35,261 nt of DNA from NCBI GenBank assembly GCA_029550685.1, contig JAKPGY010000200.1, positions 1-35,261 of the forward strand, in the 5' to 3' direction. This document shows positions 7,976-17,488 of the stretch, piece by piece. The notes under the pieces were generated by a model that made no database searches, had not been told where the DNA came from, and saw nothing but the letters and a program-made list of their open reading frames with translations. Numbering within the stretch: the stretch's first letter is position 1; the number at the start of each line of letters is the position of its first letter. A program made the position numbers and the translations under genes. The stretch is from Bacillota bacterium. GTDB lineage: Bacteria > Bacillota > Syntrophomonadia > Syntrophomonadales > Syntrophomonadaceae.

Positions 7976-8989
7976 TTACCAGCCACCACCTTTGGTCTTC
8001 TTGAGCAAATATACGAAGAAAGGTCCTCCCACCAGAGCTGTAAGAATGCCCAGAGGGATCTCTGCACCGGTCAGCATGCGGGCTAAATCATCTACAATTA
8101 TTAAGAACGAGGCTCCCAATGAAAAACTTACCGGAATAAGAATCTTATTATCATTACCCACCAGCATCCGGCCGATATGAGGGATGACCAGTCCTACCCA
8201 ACCAATGATCCCGCTCACACATACTGCCCCGGCGGTGGCTAGAGTGGCACAGGTTATAACTATACCTTTATTCAGAACAGTATTGATACCTAGTGTATGA
8301 GCTTCCCGGTCCCCCATGGACAATACATTTATCCTCCATCTAACTGCTATCAGCCCAGCCGTACCAATCAACATGGGAATCCCTGCTACCATGATATCGC
8401 TGAACCGAGCAGAGGCCAGGCTGCCCATCAGCCAGAACACTATGGCAGGCAATTCATCTAAAGGGTCAGCCAGGTACTTGACCAGGGATATAAGAGCTGA
8501 AAATACCGAAGAAACAATCACTCCACCCAGTACCAGCATAATGGTGGGGGTGGTACTATAAACCTTGCCGATCATGTAGCTTAACATCACAGCCAGAATT
8601 CCGAACCCAAAAGCAAAGGTATAGGTGGCTGATATCTGGTTGAACAGAACAATGGCCAGGGCTGCACCAAATCCAGCTCCTGAAGTAACTCCCAGAATAC
8701 CCGAACTAACCAAAGGATTACGGAACAATCCTTGAAATGCGGCTCCGCTGATAGCTAGACATCCTCCTACCATAGCTCCGAGAATGACACGGGGCAATCG
8801 TATATCCCAAACTACCGTCTGGTATATATCGGCTGCCTGGCAGGGCTGGAAAGTCATCCGGTACCAGAGCACCTCTACAACCTTGGCGATACTTACCGGA
8901 TATCGTCCCACCAAAAGAGATAACAACATGATTAACAACGGCATTAGTACAAAGAGCAGATACAGCCAAAGCTTTTTCCCAGATCTCAA
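7976..8989 (-). CDS. ABC importer permease (FecCD/BtuC family)
   Basis: This is the membrane subunit for iron-siderophore, haem or cobalamin-type ligands. The 337-residue protein has about ten hydrophobic segments and family motifs: WDIRLPRVILGAMVGGCLAI, ISGAAFQGLFRNPLVSSGIL, then GIIGWVGLVIPHIGRMLVG at the coupling helix and AEIPLGILTALVGGPFFVYL at the C-terminus. Length and motif order match BtuC/FecD, which work as homodimers, so one permease gene suffices. The start is TTG (8989) with AGGAG nine bases upstream. It lies 33 bases after the Ig-like protein and two bases before the ATPase. Confidence 0.95.
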   Translation of the reverse strand: MRSGKKLWLYLLFVLMPLLIMLLSLLVGRYPVSIAKVVEVLWYRMTFQPCQAADIYQTVVWDIRLPRVILGAMVGGCLAISGAAFQGLFRNPLVSSGILGVTSGAGFGAALAIVLFNQISATYTFAFGFGILAVMLSYMIGKVYSTTPTIMLVLGGVIVSSVFSALISLVKYLADPLDELPAIVFWLMGSLASARFSDIMVAGIPMLIGTAGLIAVRWRINVLSMGDREAHTLGINTVLNKGIVITCATLATAGAVCVSGIIGWVGLVIPHIGRMLVGNDNKILIPVSFSLGASFLIIVDDLARMLTGAEIPLGILTALVGGPFFVYLLKKTKGGGW

Positions 8990-9022
8990 GTTAATCTTCT
9001 CCTGACCGGTGCAGTCACCTGT

Positions 9023-9847
9023 TTAATGTTTCTTCCAGCGCCGGTAAGTCCACCAGGCCAATATCGCAACCGCCGCTATGATGCCGGCTATGGCCAGTGG
9101 AACTGTCCAACTGCTGCTCTTTTCAGCATCCGCTCCGTTATCTTCAATATCAGCCGGTTGTGGGCTAGCTTCATTCTGCTGGGATGAGCTGGAATCAGTA
9201 CCTTCTCGAAGCATATCCGGGGGGTTTACCGCAGGAGGAGCCTCTTCCTTAACTTCCTTATTTTCCTTATCTTCATTTACGTCTTTAACAGCTTCCTCGC
9301 TTGCTAGTACCTCTGACTCAGCCGCTGCTGGGTTGGTACTTTTCTCATCCAATGGGTCAGGGATCTGCTCTCCGCGGCTGCCTGCCGTTGTAAAGGTTAA
9401 TATGATTTCTTGGCCCAAGGTCACTCCACTTTTGGATTCTAGCTGCGGAGCTATTTTTAATGAATAAACAGTTCCAGGCCGGAGCTGCTGTTGTGGTTTG
9501 ATGACCACCTCATTTCGCTTGTCCCGTTCGATCTGATCATCAGCTATAATGATATCTACCGGCACTGGTTCCTGCTCTGCCCACAAGGAAAAACAGCCTC
9601 GATTGTTTTCCCGAACTGTCAGATAAGCAATATTTTTACTTAAGGTAACCTTGATTTGCTCCAGGTTGATATCTACTCCAACGGCTCCATTGGCCGGAAA
9701 TACATCAACTATCTCCAATGGCTGCCCCTGGCCTCCTCCTGACCCATCACCATCGCCGGCTTGAACCAGGTGAGTTCCGCTTAGAATGAGACCCAACGCC
9801 AGCAGAAACGAAAGACAAATACTGATAAAACGCCTGTTTCTCCCCAT
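9023..9847 (-). CDS. Membrane-anchored Ig-like surface protein, first gene of the island operon
   Basis: The 274-residue product has a signal peptide (LSFLLALGLILSG, cleavage near VQA-GDG) and a glycine-rich spacer. One bacterial Ig-like (Big_5-type) domain covers about 45-145 (VDVFPANGAVGVDINLEQIK to LGQEIILTFTT). A long acidic, Pro/Ser-rich stalk (about 150-240) leads to a C-terminal TM helix (VPLAIAGIIAAVAILAWW) with a basic stop-transfer tail (RRWKKH). There is no LPXTG motif, so anchoring is by the membrane. I use ATG 9847, with GGAGG four bases upstream; an in-frame TTG at 9865 comes before that site. As first gene of the importer operon, behind a regulated terminator, it may pass ligand to the lipoprotein. 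That role is inference. Confidence 0.82.
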   Translation of the reverse strand: MGRNRRFISICLSFLLALGLILSGTHLVQAGDGDGSGGGQGQPLEIVDVFPANGAVGVDINLEQIKVTLSKNIAYLTVRENNRGCFSLWAEQEPVPVDIIIADDQIERDKRNEVVIKPQQQLRPGTVYSLKIAPQLESKSGVTLGQEIILTFTTAGSRGEQIPDPLDEKSTNPAAAESEVLASEEAVKDVNEDKENKEVKEEAPPAVNPPDMLREGTDSSSSQQNEASPQPADIEDNGADAEKSSSWTVPLAIAGIIAAVAILAWWTYRRWKKH

Positions 9848-9867
9848 CTTTCCTCCCCTAACCAAAT

Positions 9868-9900
9868 AAAAAAGTCAGTCGCGGATAAGCAACTGACTTT
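9868..9900 (-). terminator. Leader terminator ahead of the island operon
   Basis: On the minus strand AAAGTCAGT (9900-9892) pairs perfectly with ACTGACTTT (9879-9871). The loop is 12 bases and a U-run follows. It ends about 20 bases before the start codon at 9847, so it lies in the 5' leader and not after a gene. Such a position is typical of attenuators and riboswitch expression platforms. Confidence 0.85.
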
Positions 9901-10033
9901 TGGTGTGCAACGAACATACAAGAAAATCGTGATCAGTTTTCTTTCCGCACTGGGAGGCATGGCCGTTTCCAGCTACACCCTACCGGTTTTAAAACCCTAG
10001 CTATACGCCGTAGGTTAAAAAACTCGAAAACTG
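9901..10033 (-). promoter_or_regulatory. Structured 5' leader, candidate riboswitch of unassigned class
   Basis: A perfect 8-bp closing helix is visible: CAGTTTTC (10033-10026) with GAAAACTG (9941-9934). It encloses about 84 bases with at least two more stems: CTAGGGTTTT/AAAACCGGTAG and GCTG-GAAA-CGGC, a GNRA-capped hairpin. Downstream lies the intrinsic terminator at 9868-9900. AACTGA of the closing helix can instead pair with TCAGTT of the terminator's 5' arm, so closing helix and antiterminator are mutually exclusive. That predicts an OFF switch if ligand stabilises the closing helix. I tried cobalamin, c-di-GMP-I and II, Moco, FMN, TPP, SAM, lysine, NiCo and T-box consensus patterns by eye and found no convincing match. 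Confidence 0.65.
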
Positions 10034-10098
10034 TTGTATTATTATTAGTTTGTTTGTTCGTAGTTCGACACCTTTAGCAGAATACCTCTAGTTATTAG

Positions 10099-10132
10099 CC
10101 TAATATAACATAGTGTTATAGTATATATTAGG
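10099..10132 (-). other. AT-rich inverted repeat downstream of rnr
   Basis: CCTAATATA and TATATTAGG form a 9-bp stem, with AACATAGTGTT folding inside it. It lies 19 bases past the rnr stop. No U-run follows on the minus strand, so it is at best a weak terminator or an mRNA 3' end stabiliser. Confidence 0.4.
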
Positions 10133-10150
10133 ATTTGTTATATCTTGTTC

Positions 10151-12259
10151 TCAATCAACCAATTCGAAATCAATTTTAGCCTCTTCCACACTGACCCGTA
10201 CCAACTGTACTCGCACCTTATCCCCGATAGCAAATTTGCGGCCGGTGTGGGTACCTACCAAAGTATAGTTGCGCTCGTTAAACTCATAATAGTCATCGGC
10301 AATGCTGGAAATATGCACCAGCCCTTCCACGGTGTTGTCCAAAGCTACAAAAAAGCCAAAGGACTGTATGGAAGCTATGCGGGCATCGAACTCATTGCCG
10401 ACAAACTGTTTCATGTACTGGGCTTTCTTGATATCCACCAGTTCCCGTTCCGCTTCTTCAGCTTTAATTTCCATCAGGGAGGCCTGTTCACCGATGCCTG
10501 ACATTTTTCGCTCCAGGCTCATACGACGGCGGGAGGTCATGCTCCCATCCAAAATGGCACTCAATACCCGGTGCACTATCAGGTCAGGATAGCGACGAAT
10601 GGGGCTGGTAAAATGGCTGTAATACTTGGAGGCCAGGCCAAAGTGTCCCAGGGCCTGAGGGGCATAACGGGCATGCTTCATGGAGCGCAGCATAATCATA
10701 GATATAAGCTGTTCTTCGGGTTTGCCGCGCACCTGATGAAGTATCTTCTGGAAAGTGCGCGGTTCTAACTTATTTTCCCTTATTTTTAGGCCAAATACTC
10801 CCAAAACTTGATTAAGTTTGACCAGGGCTTCCTCATCCGGTTTTTCGTGAACCCGGTACAGGGACGGCATTTCCTGCCAGTACAGGTGTTCCGCGACTAC
10901 TTCGTTGGCTTTGATCATGAAATCCTCGATAATCATTTCCGCAACACCCTGTATCCGAGCTTGGATGTCAACAGGAACTCCATTTTCATCCACGATAACC
11001 TTGGTTTCAGGGAAATCAAAATCCAGAGCGCCTCGCCCTATGCGATCCTGGCGCAGGATATCAGCCAGTTCCTTCATCAGGCGAAAATCGTCCACCAGAT
11101 CCTGGTAGCGGCTTATCTGTTCGGGATCGTTATCCACCAGTATTTTATTTACATTGGTATAGGTCATACGTTCATTTACATTGATGATCGATTTAAATAT
11201 ATCGTAACTCATAACCTTACCCTGGGGGTCAATGTCCATCATACAGGTCATAGCCAGGCGATCTTCCCGGGCATTGAGACTGCAGATCCCATTGGACAGC
11301 TCTTGAGGCAGCATGGGCAGTACCTTATCTACCAGGTAAACACTGGTTCCCCGGGTAAAAGCTTCTTTGTCCAAACGGCTGTCTTCTTTTACATAGTGGG
11401 AAACATCGGCAATGTGAACTCCCAGGCGGTACCCATTCGGCAGTCTTTCCACAGAAACTGCGTCATCTAGATCTTTGGCATCTTCACCATCTATCGTAAC
11501 CATGCGTAAGCCTCGCAGATCGCGGCGGCGGGCTATTTCTTCCGGGCTGGGAGGGATTGCCACCTGCTGGGCTTCTTCCAGAACGCCGGGAGGGAAAAAG
11601 TCGCGCAGACCGTGTTTTTTGATAATTACCTGCACATCCAGCCCCGGTTCTCCTTTGGAACCCAGCACTTCGACAATCTTTCCTTCCGGTCCTTTGTACT
11701 TGTCCGGCCAGGAAGTAATGTTAACCAAAACCTTATCACCGCTTTTAACTTTAAGTTTCTTGGGGGGTTTGACATAAACCGTATACAGCTGGCGGGGGTC
11801 ATCGGGAATGACCTGAGCTGCATTCTTGCCGCGCTCATAGGTACCTACCAGCTCATGGCGAGCCCGGCTGATTACCCGGATTACCTCCCCTTCCGCTCGC
11901 TGGTCGGCTATAGCCCGTTCCATGATGCGCACCAGAACCTTATCCTCGTGCATGGCTCCGTTAAGATTTTTGCCATATACAAATATCTCGGGCTGGAGGG
12001 GATCATCAGGCATTAGTATGCCATAGCCCCTCTGATTGAGGCGGATAACTCCCCGTACAGAGTTCATCATGTGGGGCAAACCATACTTGTTCTTGCGAGT
12101 TTTTATTATCTCGCCCCCTTTTTCCAGCTTGCCCAGGACCTTAATAAACCGGCTTTCCTCCTCAGGATCGATTTCCCAAATATCACGCAGCTCCTGATAG
12201 GATAAGGGGCGGTAGCTTTCCTGGCGCATATAGTTAAGGATGTCTTCCTTCGTTACCAT
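10151..12259 (-). CDS. rnr: Ribonuclease R
   Basis: RNase R is a processive 3'-5' exoribonuclease that degrades structured RNA, including mRNA released by trans-translation. The 702-residue protein has an N-terminal winged-helix (about 1-60) and OB/cold-shock domains (about 65-215, with GVIRLNQRGYGILMPDD). The RNB catalytic domain carries IDGEDAKDLDDAVSVERL, with the Asp cluster that binds Mg2+, and HFGLASKYYSHFTSPIRRYP further on. A C-terminal S1 domain spans about 615-700 (ASIQSFGFFVALDNTVEGLV). The long Lys-rich tail of enterobacterial RNase R is missing, as in many Firmicutes. The ATG start has GGAGG six bases upstream. In Bacillus the next gene is smpB; here the importer island intervenes. 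Confidence 0.97.
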   Translation of the reverse strand: MVTKEDILNYMRQESYRPLSYQELRDIWEIDPEEESRFIKVLGKLEKGGEIIKTRKNKYGLPHMMNSVRGVIRLNQRGYGILMPDDPLQPEIFVYGKNLNGAMHEDKVLVRIMERAIADQRAEGEVIRVISRARHELVGTYERGKNAAQVIPDDPRQLYTVYVKPPKKLKVKSGDKVLVNITSWPDKYKGPEGKIVEVLGSKGEPGLDVQVIIKKHGLRDFFPPGVLEEAQQVAIPPSPEEIARRRDLRGLRMVTIDGEDAKDLDDAVSVERLPNGYRLGVHIADVSHYVKEDSRLDKEAFTRGTSVYLVDKVLPMLPQELSNGICSLNAREDRLAMTCMMDIDPQGKVMSYDIFKSIINVNERMTYTNVNKILVDNDPEQISRYQDLVDDFRLMKELADILRQDRIGRGALDFDFPETKVIVDENGVPVDIQARIQGVAEMIIEDFMIKANEVVAEHLYWQEMPSLYRVHEKPDEEALVKLNQVLGVFGLKIRENKLEPRTFQKILHQVRGKPEEQLISMIMLRSMKHARYAPQALGHFGLASKYYSHFTSPIRRYPDLIVHRVLSAILDGSMTSRRRMSLERKMSGIGEQASLMEIKAEEAERELVDIKKAQYMKQFVGNEFDARIASIQSFGFFVALDNTVEGLVHISSIADDYYEFNERNYTLVGTHTGRKFAIGDKVRVQLVRVSVEEAKIDFELVD

Positions 12260-12317
12260 CTATTTCCTCCATAGTCAGCATATCATTACTATAAGTATGT
12301 CCCGCTTGGCAGGTAGT

Positions 12318-12875
12318 TTAGCCGTCCAATCCCAGCTCAGCCGCAATTTTTTTCATACTATCCAGAGCAATAGTCAAAAACTCGTCCAACTCCAAACCCA
12401 GCTCGCTGCAGCTGGCCATCTGTTCCCGGCTGGCTCCGCGGGCAAAGGCTTTTTCCTTGAAACGCTTTTTCAAAGACTTAAGCTGCACTTCCTTTAAATC
12501 TTTGTCTGGACGGACCAGGGCTGCTGCAATAATGAACCCGCTCACCGGGTCTGCCGCCCAGAGGGTTTTATCCAGCAGGGATTGGCGCGGCAAACCATGT
12601 ATTTCATTATGGGCTTTAACCGCGTAGACTATATCTTCCGGGAGTCCCTGCTCTTGCAGAATTTCGGCTCCTACCAGGGAATGGCGGTGGGGGTCTTCTC
12701 CGGTGATATCATAATCGATGTCATGCAGCAGTCCCGCCAGTCCATACTTTTCCACATCTTCTCCCAGTCTTTCTGCTAATCCCCGCATGATAGCTTCAAC
12801 AGCCAGAGAATGATTGATATGATTTTCATTGTTTAAATGCTGTTTTAACAATTCCAGGGCCTGTTCGCGATTCAT
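12318..12875 (-). CDS. HD-domain metal-dependent phosphohydrolase-like protein
   Basis: The 185-residue protein carries an HD domain: His at NHSLAVEAIM, the HD pair in GLLHDIDYD, then DPHRHSLVGAEIL, KAHNE and a final Asp in DKTLWAADPVSGF. It matches small stand-alone HDIG-type proteins of Clostridia. The domain family hydrolyses phosphate esters, often of nucleotides, with two metal ions; the substrate of this group is not known to me. The ATG start has GGGAGG seven bases upstream. It lies 24 bases from the esterase stop and 58 bases from rnr, so it is probably in the same transcript and may have a role near RNA turnover (inference). Confidence 0.85.
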   Translation of the reverse strand: MNREQALELLKQHLNNENHINHSLAVEAIMRGLAERLGEDVEKYGLAGLLHDIDYDITGEDPHRHSLVGAEILQEQGLPEDIVYAVKAHNEIHGLPRQSLLDKTLWAADPVSGFIIAAALVRPDKDLKEVQLKSLKKRFKEKAFARGASREQMASCSELGLELDEFLTIALDSMKKIAAELGLDG

Positions 12876-12899
12876 GTTATTACCTCCCGATATTCACTG

Positions 12900-13649
12900 T
12901 TAAGAATTTATAAATTGCGCTATTCTACTGGCCAGGAGTTCCTGCTCCGGTCCCATAGTAGCGATGTGTCCGGATTTTTCTAACCGCATAACAGCCAGTG
13001 GTGCCTGGGTGATCCGTTCAGACAGCCACTCCAAACTGCGAGAAGCCACAGTTTCATCCTGCTGTGATTGTATCAATAGTGTAGGTACATTCAGCTTTGA
13101 TATCTCCTTTTTAATCAACTGTCGCAATTCCAGCATACTGCTTAAAGCCTTCAGGGGATAAACATCATAAGCAAAGCGTTTCTTACCCTGTAAATAAGGC
13201 TTCTGGCGCTTTGGCTTGGGGAAATAGGGACATACCCACTGCAATACCGGTGCCAGATTGGTTATCTGAAATCGATTGATAATGGGCGCATTTATACTGA
13301 CTACACCACATAAATGGTGCATGCAAAGACCTGCATAGATTGCCAAAAGCCCTCCCATGGACAGCCCCACCGCGTATACCTGTTCATAGTGGCCCAATAA
13401 ATATTCCAGCTCACCTTGCACAGCATTGAACCACTCTTTCCAGGTGGTCCGATTCAGAAAACGAGGATGCGAACCATGTCCAGGCAACAAGATCCCGCTG
13501 ACTGTACAATCCAGCTTCTCCCTTAATGTTTCTGCCAGGGGATACATCTCCGAGGGTGAGGCGGTAAAACCATGAATCAATAATACCGCCTTTTTTGAAG
13601 AACCTCCTGCTATGTAAAAGGGCTCCGCCTGCGGGTGTATGTAAATCAA
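12900..13649 (-). CDS. Carboxylesterase, alpha/beta hydrolase (Est30/YvaK type)
   Basis: The 249-residue protein matches the small Bacillus carboxylesterases in length and motifs. The oxyanion region is VLLIHGFTASPSEM, the nucleophile elbow is GLSMGG (Ser near residue 95), the catalytic Asp sits in LLIQSQQDETV and the His in KSGHIATM. It hydrolyses short to medium acyl esters; the physiological substrate is not established. The start is TTG (13649) with GGGGTGGT upstream, because the next in-frame ATG would remove the HGF motif. Its place upstream of rnr follows the Bacillus order secG-yvaK-rnr. An 8-bp palindrome (ATATGCTT/AAGCATAT, 13669-13689) lies just upstream and could be an operator or mRNA hairpin. 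Confidence 0.9.
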   Translation of the reverse strand: MIYIHPQAEPFYIAGGSSKKAVLLIHGFTASPSEMYPLAETLREKLDCTVSGILLPGHGSHPRFLNRTTWKEWFNAVQGELEYLLGHYEQVYAVGLSMGGLLAIYAGLCMHHLCGVVSINAPIINRFQITNLAPVLQWVCPYFPKPKRQKPYLQGKKRFAYDVYPLKALSSMLELRQLIKKEISKLNVPTLLIQSQQDETVASRSLEWLSERITQAPLAVMRLEKSGHIATMGPEQELLASRIAQFINS

Positions 13650-13720
13650 TTTTTACCACCCCGGTGTTATATGCTTTGGCTAAGCATATCATATAGCAGA
13701 ACTTTCGTCATTATCCCCTT

Positions 13721-13755
13721 AAAAGGAAAAGCAGGAGGGTGGAATTCCCTCCTGC
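13721..13755 (-). terminator. Intrinsic terminator after hppA
   Basis: GCAGGAGGG and CCCTCCTGC form a perfect 9-bp stem (13755-13747 with 13739-13731) around a 7-base loop. TTTTCCTTTT follows on the minus strand. It begins 22 bases past the hppA stop, which separates hppA from the esterase-HD-rnr group. Confidence 0.92.
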
Positions 13756-13776
13756 TCAATAGTTACTATAGGTTTA

Positions 13777-15771
13777 TTACAGCAAAAGCGGGGCTACAAA
13801 AACCAAAGATACAATGGACATTAACTTGAGCAGAATATTTAGAGAAGGGCCGGCCGTATCCTTACAGGGATCGCCTACGGTATCGCCAACCACACCTGCC
13901 GCATGGGCTTCACTACCCTTGCCGCCATAGTTGCCTTCTTCTATATACTTTTTGGCATTGTCCCAGGCACCGCCGGCATTGGCCAATAGAACAGCCAGGC
14001 AGACACCTGACACGATTGATCCGGCCAGCATACCAGCCAGAGCGTCCGCATCAAGCAAGAGGCCAACCGCTACCGGGACAACTACTGCCATCAAACCGGG
14101 AACGATCATTTCTTTAATAGCGGAACGGGTACTAATATCAACACAGTTGGCGTAGTCAGCTTTGGCTTTGCCTTCCATCAATCCAGGAATCTCCCGGAAC
14201 TGGCGGCGCACTTCTTCAACCATCTCACCAGCCGCTCTTCCTACTGCTCCCATAGTCAGAGCACAGAACAGGAAGGGCAACATGGCGCCGATTAATAATC
14301 CAATCATTACGTAGGGATCCAAAACATTCACTGATTCAATTCCCGCTACCTGAGTAAAGGCGGTCAGCAGGGCCAGAGCGGTAAGTGCTGCAGAACCGAT
14401 GGCAAATCCTTTACCAATAGCCGCAGTGGTATTTCCAACCGAGTCCAGTTTATCAGTAGTCTCGCGGACCTCATGAGGCAGCTCAGACATTTCCGCAATA
14501 CCGCCTGCATTATCAGCAATAGGCCCATAAGCATCAACTGCCACAACCATGCCGGTGGTAGCCAGCATACCCACAGCTGATAAAGCAATACCATAGATAC
14601 CGCCAGTCAGATAAGCAACCAAAATGGCTGCACAAATGATCAATATGGGAATGGCAGTGGAAAGCATTCCTACGCCCAGACCAGAGATTATAACCGTGGC
14701 TGGTCCGGTCTGAGCCGCTTTGGCAATTCCCTGCACCGGTTTGAACTCGGCTGCAGTGTAGTATTGGGTAACAAAACCTATTACCGTTCCCGCAATCAGT
14801 CCAGCTACCAAAGCCCAGAATACACTGAACATTTCTGCCGGCAGGATGTAACGGACTGCAAAATAGGCGGCAATAACCAATATAATAGCGGAACTAATGG
14901 TTCCGGCATTCAGCGCTTTTAAGGGATTGGATTTCTCATCGGTACGTACAAAGAAGGTCCCAATAATAGAAGCTACGATTCCACCTGCAGCAATAATCAT
15001 AGGCAGAAGCACCGGGCCCAAGCCCAGACCTTGGTTCACCATAACTACTCCCAAGGTCATAGCGGCAATAATAGATCCCACATAAGATTCAAACAAGTCA
15101 GCACCCATACCGGCTACGTCGCCTACATTATCGCCCACGTTGTCAGCAATGGTAGCCGGGTTACGGGGATCATCTTCCGGTATGCCGGCTTCTACTTTAC
15201 CCACCAGGTCAGCGCCAACGTCGGCTGCTTTGGTATATATGCCGCCGCCTACACGACCAAATAGGGCAATTGAACTTCCTCCCAGTGCAAATCCATTAAC
15301 TATACTGGGATCTCTAAATATCAGATACAGAACACCCAAACCTAATAACCCTAATCCGGAGACAGTCATACCCATTACAGCACCACCGGAAAAGGCAACG
15401 CCCAGAGCCGCATTCTGCGAATGGCGAGCGGCATTGGCTGTACGGACATTGGCTTTGGTGGCTACTGTCATGCCTATGTATCCAGCCAATGCGGAACAGG
15501 TACCTCCTACCAGAAAACAGATAGCCGTTTGCCAAGGGCCACTTTCGGCAGGCAGAAATATCCCCAAAATAAGAAATACAGCTATGACAAAAACAGCTAT
15601 GGCTCTATATTGCCTGCCTAGGAAAGCCATAGCGCCCTCGTGGATATGTCCGGCAATTTCCTGCATTCTCTCAGTGCCGGGTTCTGCCTTGCTTATCTTG
15701 CTTGATAAATATAGGGCAAACAGCAGGGCTAGAGCGCCACCGGCGGGGGCAAACATTACAATATTTTCCAT
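13777..15771 (-). CDS. hppA: Membrane-bound ion-pumping pyrophosphatase, K+-dependent type
   Basis: This enzyme couples pyrophosphate hydrolysis to outward pumping of H+ (or Na+). The 664-residue protein is almost wholly hydrophobic, as expected for about 16 TM helices. The substrate site includes [40 protein letters not shown] and, near the end, [10 protein letters not shown] and [30 protein letters not shown] has Ala where K+-independent enzymes have Lys, so it belongs to the K+-dependent class; H+ versus Na+ cannot be settled by eye. I start at ATG 15771, 12 bases after AAGGAG; the upstream TTG (15783) abuts that site. It lies between secG and the esterase gene, where Bacillus has nothing. 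Such pumps are common in energy-limited syntrophs and fermenters. Confidence 0.96.
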   Translation of the reverse strand: MENIVMFAPAGGALALLFALYLSSKISKAEPGTERMQEIAGHIHEGAMAFLGRQYRAIAVFVIAVFLILGIFLPAESGPWQTAICFLVGGTCSALAGYIGMTVATKANVRTANAARHSQNAALGVAFSGGAVMGMTVSGLGLLGLGVLYLIFRDPSIVNGFALGGSSIALFGRVGGGIYTKAADVGADLVGKVEAGIPEDDPRNPATIADNVGDNVGDVAGMGADLFESYVGSIIAAMTLGVVMVNQGLGLGPVLLPMIIAAGGIVASIIGTFFVRTDEKSNPLKALNAGTISSAIILVIAAYFAVRYILPAEMFSVFWALVAGLIAGTVIGFVTQYYTAAEFKPVQGIAKAAQTGPATVIISGLGVGMLSTAIPILIICAAILVAYLTGGIYGIALSAVGMLATTGMVVAVDAYGPIADNAGGIAEMSELPHEVRETTDKLDSVGNTTAAIGKGFAIGSAALTALALLTAFTQVAGIESVNVLDPYVMIGLLIGAMLPFLFCALTMGAVGRAAGEMVEEVRRQFREIPGLMEGKAKADYANCVDISTRSAIKEMIVPGLMAVVVPVAVGLLLDADALAGMLAGSIVSGVCLAVLLANAGGAWDNAKKYIEEGNYGGKGSEAHAAGVVGDTVGDPCKDTAGPSLNILLKLMSIVSLVFVAPLLL

Positions 15772-15821
15772 GATCTCAATCAACTCCTTACCTTAGTACG
15801 TCTAATCAACAATCCCACCCC

Positions 15822-15842
15822 AAAAAACTTTGCCTCGGCAAA
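15822..15842 (-). terminator. Possible terminator after secG
   Basis: TTTGC-CGAG-GCAAA forms a 5-bp stem directly after the secG stop, followed by GTTTTTT. The stem is short, so termination is probably partial. Confidence 0.5.
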
Positions 15843-16067
15843 CTACAGCAGGGACAGCAGCAGAGTAGTGATTAGAAATACCACTGCTATATAAGCAGTC
15901 AACTTAGAGAAGAAATCATCCAGACCCTTCTTCTTACCAAAAATAGCCTCACTGCCGCCAGCAATACTGCCTGACAAACCTGCGCTCTTTCCTGACTGGA
16001 GAAGTACTGTAGCAATTAAGCCGAGTGAGCAAAGTATTTGTATGATTAGTACTACGGTTTTGAGCAC
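15843..16067 (-). CDS. secG: Protein translocase subunit SecG
   Basis: SecG is the small accessory subunit of the SecYEG channel. The 74-residue form has two TM helices around the family's conserved loop: VVLIIQILCSLGLIATVLLQ, then GKSAGLSGSIAGGSEAIFGK, and a second helix IAVVFLITTLLLSLL. The open frame continues upstream to 16121, but the GTG at 16067 has GGAGG eight bases upstream and gives the usual 75-residue length. It follows eno with its own likely promoter, as in many Firmicutes. Confidence 0.93.
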   Translation of the reverse strand: MLKTVVLIIQILCSLGLIATVLLQSGKSAGLSGSIAGGSEAIFGKKKGLDDFFSKLTAYIAVVFLITTLLLSLL

Positions 16068-16111
16068 GTCGTTCACCTCCGTTCCACCACATTCCTTAAA
16101 GGCCATCCTAT

Positions 16112-16141
16112 ATTTTAGCATAGGAAGTTGCGAAAAGACAA
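16112..16141 (-). promoter_or_regulatory. Likely secG promoter with extended -10
   Basis: On the minus strand TTGTCT (16141-16136) and TAAAAT (16117-16112) are 18 bases apart, and TGC precedes the -10, giving an extended -10 element. It lies between the eno stop and the secG start. Confidence 0.5.
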
Positions 16142-16150
16142 GAAAGCTAG

Positions 16151-17488
<1,338 letters not shown>

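Noticed and set aside
9868-10033. Cobalamin, c-di-GMP or molybdenum-cofactor riboswitch call for the leader
   Set aside because: Segments such as GCCTCCC followed by GGAAAG recall the molybdenum-cofactor RNA, but the other conserved blocks are absent, and the cobalamin and c-di-GMP cores do not align. I kept it unclassified.
13669-13689. Terminator at the ATATGCTT/AAGCATAT palindrome
   Set aside because: No U-run on either strand, and a strong terminator already lies 32 bases upstream in the direction of transcription; noted only as a possible operator or mRNA hairpin of the esterase gene.
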